DNA from: Monoplex corrugatus
Lineage: Eukaryota; Mollusca; Gastropoda; Littorinimorpha; Ranellidae
DNA: 64,000 nt
Assembly: GCA_030674185.1 (NCBI GenBank)
Contig: JAPXFY010000021.1
Location: 73,264,669 to 73,328,668 of the forward strand
Direction of reading: 5' to 3'
A model generated the notes under the pieces. That model ran no database searches and had not been told where the DNA came from. It saw only the letters and a program-made list of their open reading frames with translations. Positions within the stretch are counted from its first letter, which is position 1, and every line of letters starts with the position of its first letter. Below, piece after piece: positions 44,764 through 55,865 of this stretch. Position numbers and translations under genes: made by a program.

Positions 44764-45013
44764 GAATGGCCAACCCTAAGGGCATATACGTTACATTCGT
44801 TGTGCAGATGCAATGACACATGTATATCATTTTCTTTTCCAGATTTACTGTTTTTCATTCCAGGTTTTCTTCTTTTTCCAGGGTCTTTGCCGTGTTTAGA
44901 TGTGTGTATGTTGTTTGTGATGGTGGTAGTCCTGATATGGTTCTGAGCAGTCAGCTGGGCTTTAAACACTAATAATATTTATGATAATGTGCATCCACTT
45001 GGACAAATTGTTA
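44764..45013. other. Unassigned spacer
   Basis: No feature recognised. Confidence 0.5.
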
Positions 45014-45350
45014 TTGACATGTCTACATTATACTGTCCACAGGTCTGTTATCTTGATCCAAATGGCCATATTTGTTATTTATTGACATGTCTACATTATT
45101 CTGTCCACAGGTCTGTTATCTTGATCCAAATGGCCATATTTGTTATTTATTGACATGTCTACATTATTCTGTCCACAGGTCTGTTATTCTTCATCCAACT
45201 GGCCATATTTATTATTTATTGACATGTCTACATTATACTGTCCACAGATGTGTTAATCTTCATCCAACCGGCCATATTTATTATTTATTGACATGTCTAC
45301 ATTATTCTGTCTACAGGTGTGTTAATCTTCGTCTAACTGGCCCTATTTGC
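45014..45350 (+). repeat. 68-69 bp tandem repeat with a splice-acceptor-like site
   Basis: Five units beginning TTGACATGTCTACATTA, each with CTGTCCACAG|GTCTGTTA or CTGTCTACAG|GTGTGTTA. The last unit runs into non-repeated sequence ahead of the small ORF at 45375. A frame of 97 codons across it is a repeat effect. Confidence 0.92.
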
Positions 45351-45374
45351 CGGGGAATAGAGTGAAGTAAGAAC

Positions 45375-45488
45375 ATGATGGGTCAGGACTCTGTGTATCA
45401 CTACGCCTTCATCCTCACCATCCTCTACTTTCTACTGTGTCTCCTCACCACCCTCCACCTTCAGCGACTCCAAGACTCTCTGGCCTGA
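45375..45488 (+). CDS. Small ORF for a 37-residue single-span membrane peptide
   Basis: Starts with two Met codons; an in-frame stop (TGA) lies just upstream, so the start is well defined. The peptide has a short polar head (MMGQDSVYHY), a hydrophobic stretch of about 18 residues (AFILTILYFLLCLLTTL) and a polar tail (HLQRLQDSLA), then TGA. Codons are GC-ending (CTC, ACC, ATC, CAC) in otherwise AT-rich DNA. The general layout resembles small membrane regulators, but I recognise no family. It is just downstream of the acceptor of the last 68-bp unit. Confidence 0.38.
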   Translation: MMGQDSVYHYAFILTILYFLLCLLTTLHLQRLQDSLA

Positions 45489-45838
45489 TGCTGTGTTGAT
45501 TCACCGGTCTCTTCCTTCATCAGCAAGTCTGGACATGCGACTGCCAGGAACTCCAAGACACTTGTCTTGAAAGGTTGGCAGTAATGTAAAATGAAAGTTT
45601 GAAAACAGAAAATGAAAGTGGAAAAAATGTTAAAATCCAAGAGTATTCCATAACCCTGAGGTGTTAGTGGAGTGAGGAGGTAGAGACCTCAACTGTTCTC
45701 AGGGCCAACATTATGAGGACGGTACCCTGGTCCTCTCCCTCACTGCTTTACATTCCCCAACCTGAACAGGGTCAGGTAACCATTCACAGTTGGGTGGAAT
45801 GGAAGCAGTGTACATACATTTTTAATCGAGTGAGTTAT
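45489..45838. other. Unassigned spacer
   Basis: Possible trailing UTR of the small ORF; nothing else recognised. Confidence 0.4.
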
Positions 45839-45969
45839 GAAATAGTCTGTTATATATTAACAATAACATCAACTGTAGAGGCACTAAGAGTCGTAAAATA
45901 GTCTGTTATTTATCAACAATAACATCAACTGTAAAGGCACTAAGACTTATAAAATAGTCTGTTATACAC
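45839..45969. repeat. 56-bp tandem array, left part
   Basis: About 2.3 units of AACAATAACATCAACTGTAG plus AGGCACTAAGAGTTGTAAAATAGTCTGTTATACATC. Interrupted by the Tc1/mariner copy. Confidence 0.93.
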
Positions 45970-47601
45970 TACGCACAAAAAGTTAAGGATCACTTGCACA
46001 AAAATTCATAACTTTCAAAATAAGAAAGCCAATGCGTTGAAGTTTGGCAAACATTTAATTCCATGCTTTAGTGATAACGATACACAATTGCCTTCAATTT
46101 CGAGCAATCGTTTGGTGTGTACATTTGATCAAAATGGGTACGTATCGAAATTTGATTTCCCAAAGTCATTGAAATCACAAGACAGGGCATTCTGATGCTC
46201 CCAAAAGTTCAGTAATGCGTGTAACCGCCATGGCTGTTCTGGCACTCGACGCAGCGAGTCCTCATCGAGTTGACCAGGTTGGTGAAGATCCTCTGTGGAA
46301 GCGCCTGCCACTCAGCCTGCAGCATCTGGTAGAGGTGTTGGGCATCCCTGGGAGGGGGGTGGTTGCTCCTCACTTTGCGATCCAGCTCATCCCAGAGGTT
46401 CTCAATCGGGTTGAGATCGGGACTGCATGCTGGCCACTCCATTCTGTTGACTCCAGACTGCTGCAGGAAGTCGTTGACCACCCTTGCCCTGTGGGGGCGA
46501 GCGTTGTCATCCTGGTAGACAGCCGTCGGTCCCATCTGCTGCAGTAGTAGGCACAGCCAGCGGTCGAAGGATCTCATCCCGGTATCAGAGGCCAGTCAGG
46601 TTACCCTGTACATGATACAAGGGTGTTCTGTGGTGAAGGCTGAAGGCCCCCCAGACCATTACAGAACCTCCACCAAAGGCCACCTTTTCTTGGACAGTGG
46701 TGTCAATAAAGCGTTGCCCTGGGCGCCTCCAGACCCTCAGTCGGCCATCGTTGTGGTTCATGGTGAAGCGTGATTCATCACTGAACAGGACCTGGGACCA
46801 TTGCTGACGTGTCCACCTCACGTGACGTCTGCAGAAGGCGCGGCGTGCTGCCCTATGGGCTGGAGTTAAGCGTGGCCGTACAGCTGGGCGACGAGAACGG
46901 AGGTTAAACCCATGAAGGCGGTTCCGTATGGTCTGCTGGCTGATGTTGATGTTAGTAGCCACCCTCAGCTGCCTTCGAATGATGCTGGAAGAGGCTGTTC
47001 TTGTCTGCAGGGCTTGTCGTTCAGACGATGAGACGATCTTCACGTGGGTTTGTCTTCTTCGGTCGACCAGATCTGCGTCTTTCATGGACCCTCCCATTGG
47101 CTGTGAAGCGTTGAATCAGTCTGACAATGACCGAGATGGACACCTGAAGTCGCCTGGCCACTTCTCGCTTGGGAACACCATCTTGGAACCATGCAACAGC
47201 TCGTCCCCTCTCAAACTCGCTCAATTTTCGTCGTGGAGGCATTGTCAGATCAGGCCTACTACTGGTGGAATGTCTTCTTATAAAGCCAAGCAAGAGACAA
47301 CATCTCACACATAAACAGCAGTGCTTGCACGTGCATAATGGTTTTTCCATCTGGCTTGTGCAATGTGTTCAGGCAGAACGGTCCAAAACAAGGTCCTTTT
47401 TCGCAAGTTTCTGCTTTTCCGTTTGCGGCCAAGCTCAGTAGTAGAGAATCCCGTGCAATTTTCGCACTAACACAACATCGCCCACTTACAGCTGAACAAG
47501 AATTCATAACAATTTGGCTGGACTGAGAAATAAATAACAGTAGCGAACTGAGTTTATTACGCACCTGTTTTCTCATAGTGATCCTTAACTTTTTGTGCGT
47601 A
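45970..47601 (-). mobile_element. Tc1/mariner element copy 2
   Basis: Perfect TA at both edges (45970-45971 and 47600-47601). Inverted repeats CGCACAAAAAGTTAAGGATC and its complement enclose 1628 bp. It is inserted in the 56-bp array and lies opposite in orientation to copy 1. Confidence 0.95.
46209..47242 (-). pseudogene. DD34E Tc1-like transposase, broken at two or three places
   Basis: The ATG at 47242 opens MPPRRKLSEFERGRAVAW, the first helix-turn-helix region, followed by REVARRLQVSISVIVRLIQR and a GRPKK hook. About 70 codons later a 4-nt insertion (CATCGTCTGAACG against CATTGAACG in copy 1) shifts the frame near 47025. The second helix-turn-helix and the first catalytic block VLFSDESRF follow. 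A CGA to TGA change near 46593 and two extra bases (CCTACTACTG against CCTACACTG) break it again. YQDDNARPHRA and NPIENLWDEL are intact and the stop is at 46211-46209. It retains the N-terminus that copy 1 lost. Confidence 0.9.
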
Positions 47602-47605
47602 ACTT

Positions 47606-48975
47606 ATATCAACAAAATGAAATTTATGACACTGGAAAAATCCCCAAAGATATGTCAAAATCAATTTTCATTGCACTTCTAAAGAAGACAGGGGCTATAG
47701 AATGCGAACTCCATCGCACAATGTTTGATGAGTCATGTAACAAAAATCCTGTTAAGAATAATCATGATGAGGACAAGGAATAGAATCAAAAGAGAAATAG
47801 CAGAAGAACAGTGTGGATTTGTGGAGGGGAAAGGAACTATTAATGCCATGTACATCCTAAGAACTATCATAGAGAGGTCAGTTGAGATGAATAAGGATTT
47901 GTATTTATGCTTTGTTGACTATACCAAGGCTTTCGATCGTGTACGACATGAAGAATTGATCAACCAACTGGAGAGACTCAATGTTGATGGAAAAGATCTA
48001 CGAATAATCAGGAATATGTACTGGGAACAAACAGCTGCAATGAGAATAGAAAACAATATAAGCTCTTTTCAAAACATCAAAAGAGGAGTCAGACAGGGTT
48101 GTGTTTTGTCACCAGATCTGTTTTCACTATATAGCGAAAACATGAGAAACCTAGAAGAAGACCCTGGATTAAAGGTTGGAGGGAAAATGATAAACAACAT
48201 TCGGTACGCAGATGACACCGTGCTAATTGCAGAAAATGAAAGGGACCTACAAAACCTTGTGAATATACTAGAAACAGAAAGCAAAGGTAAGGGGCTGGAA
48301 CTAAACAGCAGGAAGACTGAAGTCATGGTGATCAGTAAAAAACATGAAATCCCCTCATGCAAAATAACAGCAAATGGCACAACCTTGACACAGGTTAATA
48401 AGTTCAAATACCTGGGAACGGTCATTTCATCAGACGGCAGATGCACATCGGAAATAGCTGGCAGAATCGGCCAAGCCAAAACAGCATTCAAGAAGATGAC
48501 AAGCATTCTTACCAACAAATGCCTATCAATTAACATCAGAAAGAGAGTCCTTGAATGTTATATAGAACCAATACTGTTGTACGGATGTGAGGTGTGGACA
48601 GTCAGCAAGCAAAGCCAGAGCAGGATTGAGGCAGCCGAGATGTGGTTTCTCAGAAGAATGTTGAGAGTACCATGGACAGCAAAGAAAACAAACGAGACAG
48701 TCTTGATGGAGGCAGACACAAGTCGATCACTCATAAGGAAGATGAGGAAAAGACAAGCAACATTTATAGGCCATTTTATGAGGAAGGGGGATTTGGAGCA
48801 CCTGGTCACAACGGGAAAGCTGGAGGGAAAGAGAACACCGGGTAGACCCAGGGAGAGAATGCTGGACGGACTTGCAAAGTGGCTGAGGATGAAGAGTGTG
48901 GGGGAGATGCTGGGGGCAACGAGAGATAGAGATGGTTGGAAGTCCACCTGATGATGATGATGATGATATCAACAA
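47606..48975 (+). mobile_element. RTE-like LINE copy R3 with clean target duplication
   Basis: The 5'-truncated insert 47616-48965 is flanked by ATATCAACAA at 47606-47615 and 48966-48975. It starts at AATGAAATTTATGACACTGG and ends in (ATG)n. Sequence is very close to copy R2, so it is a recent insertion into the 56-bp array. Confidence 0.93.
47725..48951 (+). CDS. RTE reverse transcriptase fragment with intact active site, 408 codons
   Basis: Begins in the RT fingers (MMSHVTKILLRIIMMRTRNR; the upstream frame is shifted by a small deletion near 47722). Continues CFVDYTKAFDRVRHE, RGVRQGCVLSPDLF and IRYADDTVLIAEN, then the thumb, WFLRRMLRVPWTAKK and GRPRERMLDGLAKWL. It has no endonuclease and ends with a short C-terminus (DGWKST) because the tail joins early. 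It cannot retrotranspose by itself. Catalytic YADD is present, unlike in R2. Confidence 0.85.
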   Translation: MMSHVTKILLRIIMMRTRNRIKREIAEEQCGFVEGKGTINAMYILRTIIERSVEMNKDLYLCFVDYTKAFDRVRHEELINQLERLNVDGKDLRIIRNMYWEQTAAMRIENNISSFQNIKRGVRQGCVLSPDLFSLYSENMRNLEEDPGLKVGGKMINNIRYADDTVLIAENERDLQNLVNILETESKGKGLELNSRKTEVMVISKKHEIPSCKITANGTTLTQVNKFKYLGTVISSDGRCTSEIAGRIGQAKTAFKKMTSILTNKCLSINIRKRVLECYIEPILLYGCEVWTVSKQSQSRIEAAEMWFLRRMLRVPWTAKKTNETVLMEADTSRSLIRKMRKRQATFIGHFMRKGDLEHLVTTGKLEGKRTPGRPRERMLDGLAKWLRMKSVGEMLGATRDRDGWKST

Positions 48976-49430
48976 TAACATCAACTGTAGAGGCACTAAG
49001 AGTTGTAAAATAGTCTGTTATACATCAACAATAACATCAACTGTAGAGGCACTAAGAGTTGTAAAATAGTCTGTTATACATCAACAATAACATCAATTGT
49101 AGAGGCACTCAGAGTTGTAAAATAGTCTGTTATACATCAACAATAACATCAACTGTAGAGGCACTAAGAGTTGTAAAATAGTCTGTTATACATCAACAAT
49201 AACATCAACTGAAGAGGCACTAAGAGTTGTAAAATAGTCTGTTATACATCAACAATAACATCAACTGAAGAGGCACTTAGAGTTGTAAAATAGTCTGTTA
49301 TTTATCAACAATAACATCAACTGTAGAGGCACTCAGAGTTGTAAAATAGTCTGTTATTTATCAACAATAACATCAACTGTACAGGCACTCACAGTTGTAA
49401 AATAGTCTTGTTATTTGTAAAATGGTCTGT
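48966..49430. repeat. 56-bp tandem array, right part
   Basis: About eight units of the same 56-bp repeat as 45839-45969, with CTGAAG and TTATTTATC variants; decays near 49410. Confidence 0.95.
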
Positions 49431-49589
49431 TATCAATGTCCCAATGTCTTCTGGATCTGTTTGATCTAAAATATTGGCATCAGGGGCAGAATTTTGTGTC
49501 TTAGCCAGAATTGTTGTGTAAATATTGTATGATGACATTGCGGAAATTTTTTTTATGCTCACACACACTCTTTCCAGAAATTTTTCTTA
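49431..49589. other. Unassigned spacer
   Basis: Nothing recognised. Confidence 0.5.
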
Positions 49590-49590
49590 A

Positions 49591-49652
<62 letters not shown>

Positions 49653-49666
49653 CTTGCATTCATAGG

Positions 49667-49755
<89 letters not shown>

Positions 49756-50668
49756 CTTGCATTCATAGGGCACACACACACAAGTGAACACTAACACAAA
49801 CATGCATATAAATATTTAAAAGAAAAAAAAAGGCATACACATGTTTATACACAAACCTGTAAATGCACAGAAATACACAAAAACACACACACACAAACAA
49901 ATGCACAAAGACACAAGCACAGATACACACACACAAAACATACAAACAGAAACACACAGGCACACATATAAACACACTCGGACACATAGTGCACACACAG
50001 ACTATACAAACACCAACACACATACACAGCACATAAAAAACACATACACATAAATCACACACAGCTATCACAAACACATCACAACACACACAGACATACA
50101 ATACACACCACACACACAACAACATACAAACAAACACACCACAGCACATACATATAAACACACTCGGACACATAGTGCACACACAGACTATACAAACACC
50201 AACACACATACACAGCACATACATATAAACACACTCAGAGACATAAATGTGCACACACAGACTATACAAACACCAACACACACACACACAGCACATACAT
50301 ATAAACACACTCAGACACATAAATGTGCACACACAGACTATACAAACACCAACACATACACACACAGCACATACATATAAACACACTCAGACACATAAAT
50401 GTGCACACACAGACTATACAAACACCAACACACACACACACACACACAGCACATACATATAAACACACTCAGACATAAATGTGCACACACAGACTATACA
50501 AACACCAACACACACACACACACACAGCACATACATATAAACACACTCAGACACATAAATGTGCACACACAGACTATACAAACACCAACACACACACTCA
50601 GCACATACATATAAACACACAGACTATACAAACACCAACACACACACTCAGCACATACATATAAACAC
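49590..50668. repeat. CA tract and roughly 78-bp CA-rich minisatellite
   Basis: Two CA tracts each followed by AGAACTTGCATTCATAGGGC (49649 and 49753), then from about 49970 some eight or nine units of CATATAAACACACTCAGACA with CATAAATGTGCACACACAGA, CTATACAAACACCAACAC and a CA run. The units differ in CA run length and some lack the middle piece. All frames across it are repeat artefacts. Confidence 0.95.
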
Positions 50669-50695
50669 ACTCGGACTGATAATCTTGGAAACTAT

Positions 50696-51301
50696 ATGTC
50701 AGAAAATGGTCTGTCGTTGTCAGCGGAAAAAACTAACATGATGCTATTTAATCCTGGTGGTACTTTAAGTAACTTGCCTACTTTCAGACTGCTTGGTGAA
50801 GTGTTACATTACAAACAGGTTGTAAAATTTCTGGGAGTCTTTATAACATCGAAATTAAACTGGAATGTCCATTTTGATTATATTTCAACAAAAGCAAGAA
50901 AAGCCTTAAATTTTCTTAAGATAATAAGCAGATTACCTTGGGGAATGGATACAAGCATACTGATTCATCTATCAACAGCACTTGTACGATCTAAATTATC
51001 CTATGCACAAGAAGTGTTCTTCAGTGCACCAAAATATTTATTAAAGAAGATACAAAGCTTAGACTGCAAAAGTATTAAAATTGCTCTAGGTGTCCCTGTT
51101 CACGCTTCTAATCTGGAAACATACAAAGTTGCTGGAATTCTGCCTCTGAACAACTATCGTGAGCTAGCGACAGCAAAATTTGTCGTTAGAACTACTTCAC
51201 AAACGGACAATTTTGTGAGTAAGGAAATTAAAATCAGGTCTGATGTTGACTTTCCAAAGCGAGCAAACAGCATTTCATCACAAATGACTGTTGCAACTTA
51301 A
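50696..51301 (+). pseudogene. RT thumb/connection region of an I-like LINE
   Basis: 201 codons: LSLSAEKTNMMLFNP, VKFLGVFITSKLNWNVHFDYI, LSTALVRSKLSYAQEVFFSA and LQSLDCKSIKIALGVPVHAS-like blocks are typical after the YxDD motif (the K-T and FLG-V-D-KL-W-HI signatures). The catalytic YxDD itself is upstream of the truncation point. Ends with TAA at 51299-51301. Confidence 0.8.
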
Positions 51302-51479
51302 ATATCTGACTTGGTCACACAGTCTCACCTAAATATGGATGAAATAGCTGAGACACCATCAACAACGCCTATCCCTACATGGAAAATGCAAAAAGCCTCT
51401 TTTGATATTGATTATACAGATACTAAGAAACATGAAAACGTCAACATTTCGATATCCACAGCAAGACAACACATCGATG

Positions 51480-51860
51480 AAAAATACCGTACCCACCTAC
51501 ATATTTTTACCGATGGTTCAGTCTTAGAAAATAAATGTGCTGGAGCAGCATTTTATGTTCCAAAACTTAAAATAAAAAAGTCATTTTTTAATTGGGGCAA
51601 ACATATCTATATTCACAGCGGAATTAGTCGCTATTATACAAGCATTGCATTATCTAGTAAATCTTAAACCCGTGTCTTTCAAAGTAGTTATCTTTGTTGA
51701 CTCAAAATCTGTACTATATGCCTTACGGTCTTTTGATGCCGACACAAGACCTGATTTAATTACTGAGGCAAATCATCTTGTACATCGTTTAAGGATAAAA
51801 GGCTTCAGTGGAGAAGAGACAGAAATGTGCATGTTGCTTGGGTCTCATCGTCCTGGCTGA
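51480..51860 (+). pseudogene. RNase H domain of an I-like LINE
   Basis: Reads IFTDGSVLENKCAGAAFYVP, then after a one-base frame change AELVAIIQALHYLVNL and VIFVDSKSVLYAL. These supply the first Asp, the Glu and the second Asp of the RNase H site. It ends early at SHRPG, before the last catalytic residue is seen. Confidence 0.8.
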
Positions 51861-51890
51861 ATGACGACCCTACAAGCCACTGTCTGTCCA

Positions 51891-53106
<1,216 letters not shown>

Positions 53107-53219
53107 CCCAAAATCCGATTCATTTAACTTTCCGCCATTTAAGAAAAATTTGTACTGCGATTCTTTCTCTGTCTCTCTCTCTCTGGAGTCCGCCACCCTC
53201 TCTCTCCTCTGTATTCCCC

Positions 53220-53700
53220 TCAGAGTTGTTGTACACCAGCATGACTTTGCTCAGCTATCATCAGTGTGACGTGCTCAGAGTGTGTTGTACACCAGCATGA
53301 CCTCACTCAGCTATCATCAGTGTGACGTGCTCAGAGTGTGTTGTACACCAGCATGACCTTGCTCAGCTATCATCAGTCCGACGTGCTCAGAGTGTGTTGT
53401 ACACCAACATGACCTTGCCCAGCTATCATCAGTGTGACGTGCTCAGAGTGTGTTGTACACCAGCATGACTTTGCTCAGCTATCATCAGTGTGACGTGCTC
53501 AGAGTGTGTTGTACACCAGCATGACCTCACTCAGCTATCATCAGTGTGACGTGCTCAGAGTGTGTTGTACATCAACATGACCTCACTCAGCTATCATCAG
53601 TGTGACGTGCTCAGAGTGTGTTGTACACCAGCATGACCTCACTCAGCTATCATCAGTGTGACGTGCTCAGTGTGTGTTGTACACCACCATGACCTCGCTA
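53220..53700. repeat. 56-bp tandem array, unrelated to the one at 45.8 kb
   Basis: About 8.5 units of TTGTACACCAGCATGACCTC plus ACTCAGCTATCATCAGTGTGACGTGCTCAGAGTGTG. Variants CTTTGCTC, CTTGCTC and CTCACTC alternate. Confidence 0.97.
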
Positions 53701-53769
53701 ATCATTTTCATCCAAAAGACTAGCACCCAGACCAGCGGAGTGGAGGGGGGGGTGGGGTTGAGAAAAATC

Positions 53770-53850
53770 TGATGTGTGTTTCAAACCCAGGTTTGTCAGT
53801 GCTAGGCAGATGGTTTAACCAGTAAGCCACACAGTGCACACAGTGTTATC
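53770..53850 (-). mobile_element. tRNA-derived SINE head
   Basis: On the minus strand: GTGTGGCTTACTGGTTAAAC (A box TGGCTTACTGG, one mismatch), then CATCTGCCTAGCACTGACAA and ACCTGGGTTTGAAACAC (B box decayed from GGTTCGAATCC). It lies at the left edge of the 39-bp array, whose unit contains the same A-box block. Confidence 0.55.
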
Positions 53851-53870
53851 CTGTCGTCTTACACAACTGT

Positions 53871-55155
53871 GTGATGTGAAGGCTGTTTAACCAGTAAGCC
53901 ACAGTGTGTGATGTGAAGGCTGTTTAACCAGTAAGCCACACAGTGTGTGATGTGAAGGCTGTTTAACCAGTAAGCCACACAGTGTGTGATGTGAAGGCTG
54001 TTTAACCAGTAAGCCACACAGTGTGTGATGTGAAGGCTGTTTAACCAGTAAGCCACACAGTGTGTGATGTGAAGGCCGTTTAACCAGTAAGCCACACAGT
54101 GTGTGATGTGAAGGCCGTTTAACCAGTAAGCCACACAGTGTGTGATGTGAAGGCTGTTTAACCAGTAAACCACACAGTGTGTGATGTGAAGGCTGTTTAA
54201 CCAGTAAGCCACACAGTGTGTGATGTGAAGGCCGTTTAACCAGTAAACCACACAGTGTGTGATGTGAAGGCTGTTTAACCAGTAAGTCACACAGTGTGTG
54301 ATGTGAAGGCTGTTTAACCAGTAAGCCACAGTGTGTGATGTGAAGGCTGTTTAACCAGTAAGCCACACAGTGTGTGATGTGAAGGCCGTTTAACCAGTAA
54401 GCCACACAGTGTGTGATGTGAAGGCTGTTTAACCAGTAAGCCACACAGTGTGTGATGTGAAGGCCGTTTAACCAGTAAGCCACACAGTGTGTGATGTGAA
54501 GGCCGTTTAACCAGTAAGCCACACAGTGTGTGATGTGAAGGCCGTTTAACCAGTAAGCCACACAGTGTGTGATGTGAAGGCCGTTTAAACCAGTAAGCCA
54601 CACAGTGTGTGATGTGAAGGCCGTTTAACCAGTAAGCCACACAGTGTGTGATGTGAAGGCCGTTTAACCAGTAAGCCACACAGTGTGTGATGTGAAGGCC
54701 GTTAAACCAGTAAGCCACACAGTGTGTGATGTGAAGGCCGTTTAACCAGTAAGCCACACAGTGTGTGATGTGAAGGCCGTTTAACCAGTAAGCCACACAG
54801 TGTGTGATGTGAAGGCCGTTTAACCAGTAAGCCACACAGTGTGTGATGTGAAGGCCGTTTAACCAGTAAACCACACAGTGTGTGATGTGAAGGCCGTTTA
54901 ACCAGTAAGCCACACAGTGTGTGATGTGAAGGCCGTTTAACCAGTAAGCCACACAGTGTGTGATGTGAAGGCCGTTTAACCAGTAAGCCACACAGTGTGT
55001 GATGTGAAGGCCGTTTAACCAGTAAGCCACACAGTGTGTGATGTGAAGGCCGTTTAACCAGTAAGCCACACAGTGTGTGATGTGAAGGCTGTTTAACCAG
55101 TAAGCCACACAGTGTGTGATGTGAAGGCTGTTTAACCAGTAAGCCACACAGTGGT
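53871..55155. repeat. 39-bp tandem array, about 33 units
   Basis: Unit TGTGTGATGTGAAGGCCGTT plus TAACCAGTAAGCCACACAG. Units near both ends carry GGCTG while the centre is mostly GGCCG. A few units lack two or three bases (CCACAGTG at 53900 and 54328). 39 is a multiple of 3, so long open frames on the minus strand (HCVAYWLNGLHIT repeats) are artefacts. Flanks on both sides share TCCTGTCGTCTT. Confidence 0.97.
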
Positions 55156-55287
55156 GTCCTGTCGTCTTTACGTAACGTGGTGTCTGAGCGCACGTACTGT
55201 GGATGGTAGCCTGACTTGAGTTGATTGTGACATGAACATGTGTCTGGTTCAGTAGGAAGGTCTAAATACACGCCGTGGGTTACTACA

Positions 55288-55288
<1 letters not shown>

Positions 55289-55361
<73 letters not shown>

Positions 55362-55454
55362 TATATACATACACACACATATATACATACAGACACACAC
55401 ATACACACAGACACACGCACACACACATACACAGACACACACAGACACAGAAAG

Positions 55455-55502
<48 letters not shown>

Positions 55503-55544
55503 CCAGATACACATACGCGCGCGCGCGCACACCACACACACACA

Positions 55545-55587
<43 letters not shown>

Positions 55588-55812
55588 AAGAGAAAGAGAG
55601 AGAAAGAGACAGATAGACAGAAAGAGAGAGAGACAGAGATAGAGAAACAGATAGAGAGAGGAGAGAGAGACGGAGAAAGAGACAGAAAGACAGAGAGACA
55701 GACAGACCGAGAGGGAGACAGGGAGAGAGACAGACAGACAGACTGACAGAGAGAGAGAAAGAGAGAGAGAGAAAGACAGAGACAGACAGACAGACAGGCA
55801 GGCAGGCAGACA
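55289..55812. repeat. Compound (CA)n / (CATA)n / (GA)n / (CAGA)n tract
   Basis: CA runs to about 55590 with TACATA and GCGCGCGC interruptions, then GA and CAGA repeats to 55812. Long frames on both strands are artefacts. Confidence 0.97.
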
Positions 55813-55865
55813 GATAGGCGATGAGACCATAGACATAAATAGACACTCGGACCTGCAACTGAGAC

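Larger units (their letters stand above)
50669..51890 (+). mobile_element. LINE fragment with RT C-terminus and RNase H
   Basis: Starts abruptly at the end of the CA minisatellite. It holds the last RT blocks and an RNase H domain, an arrangement known from I/Jockey-superclade LINEs (I, Nimb and similar). 5'-truncated, with two frame changes. Confidence 0.8.

Noticed and set aside
51311..51667. 118-codon frame as an independent gene
   Set aside because: It is the first part of the LINE RNase H domain, cut off by a frame change.
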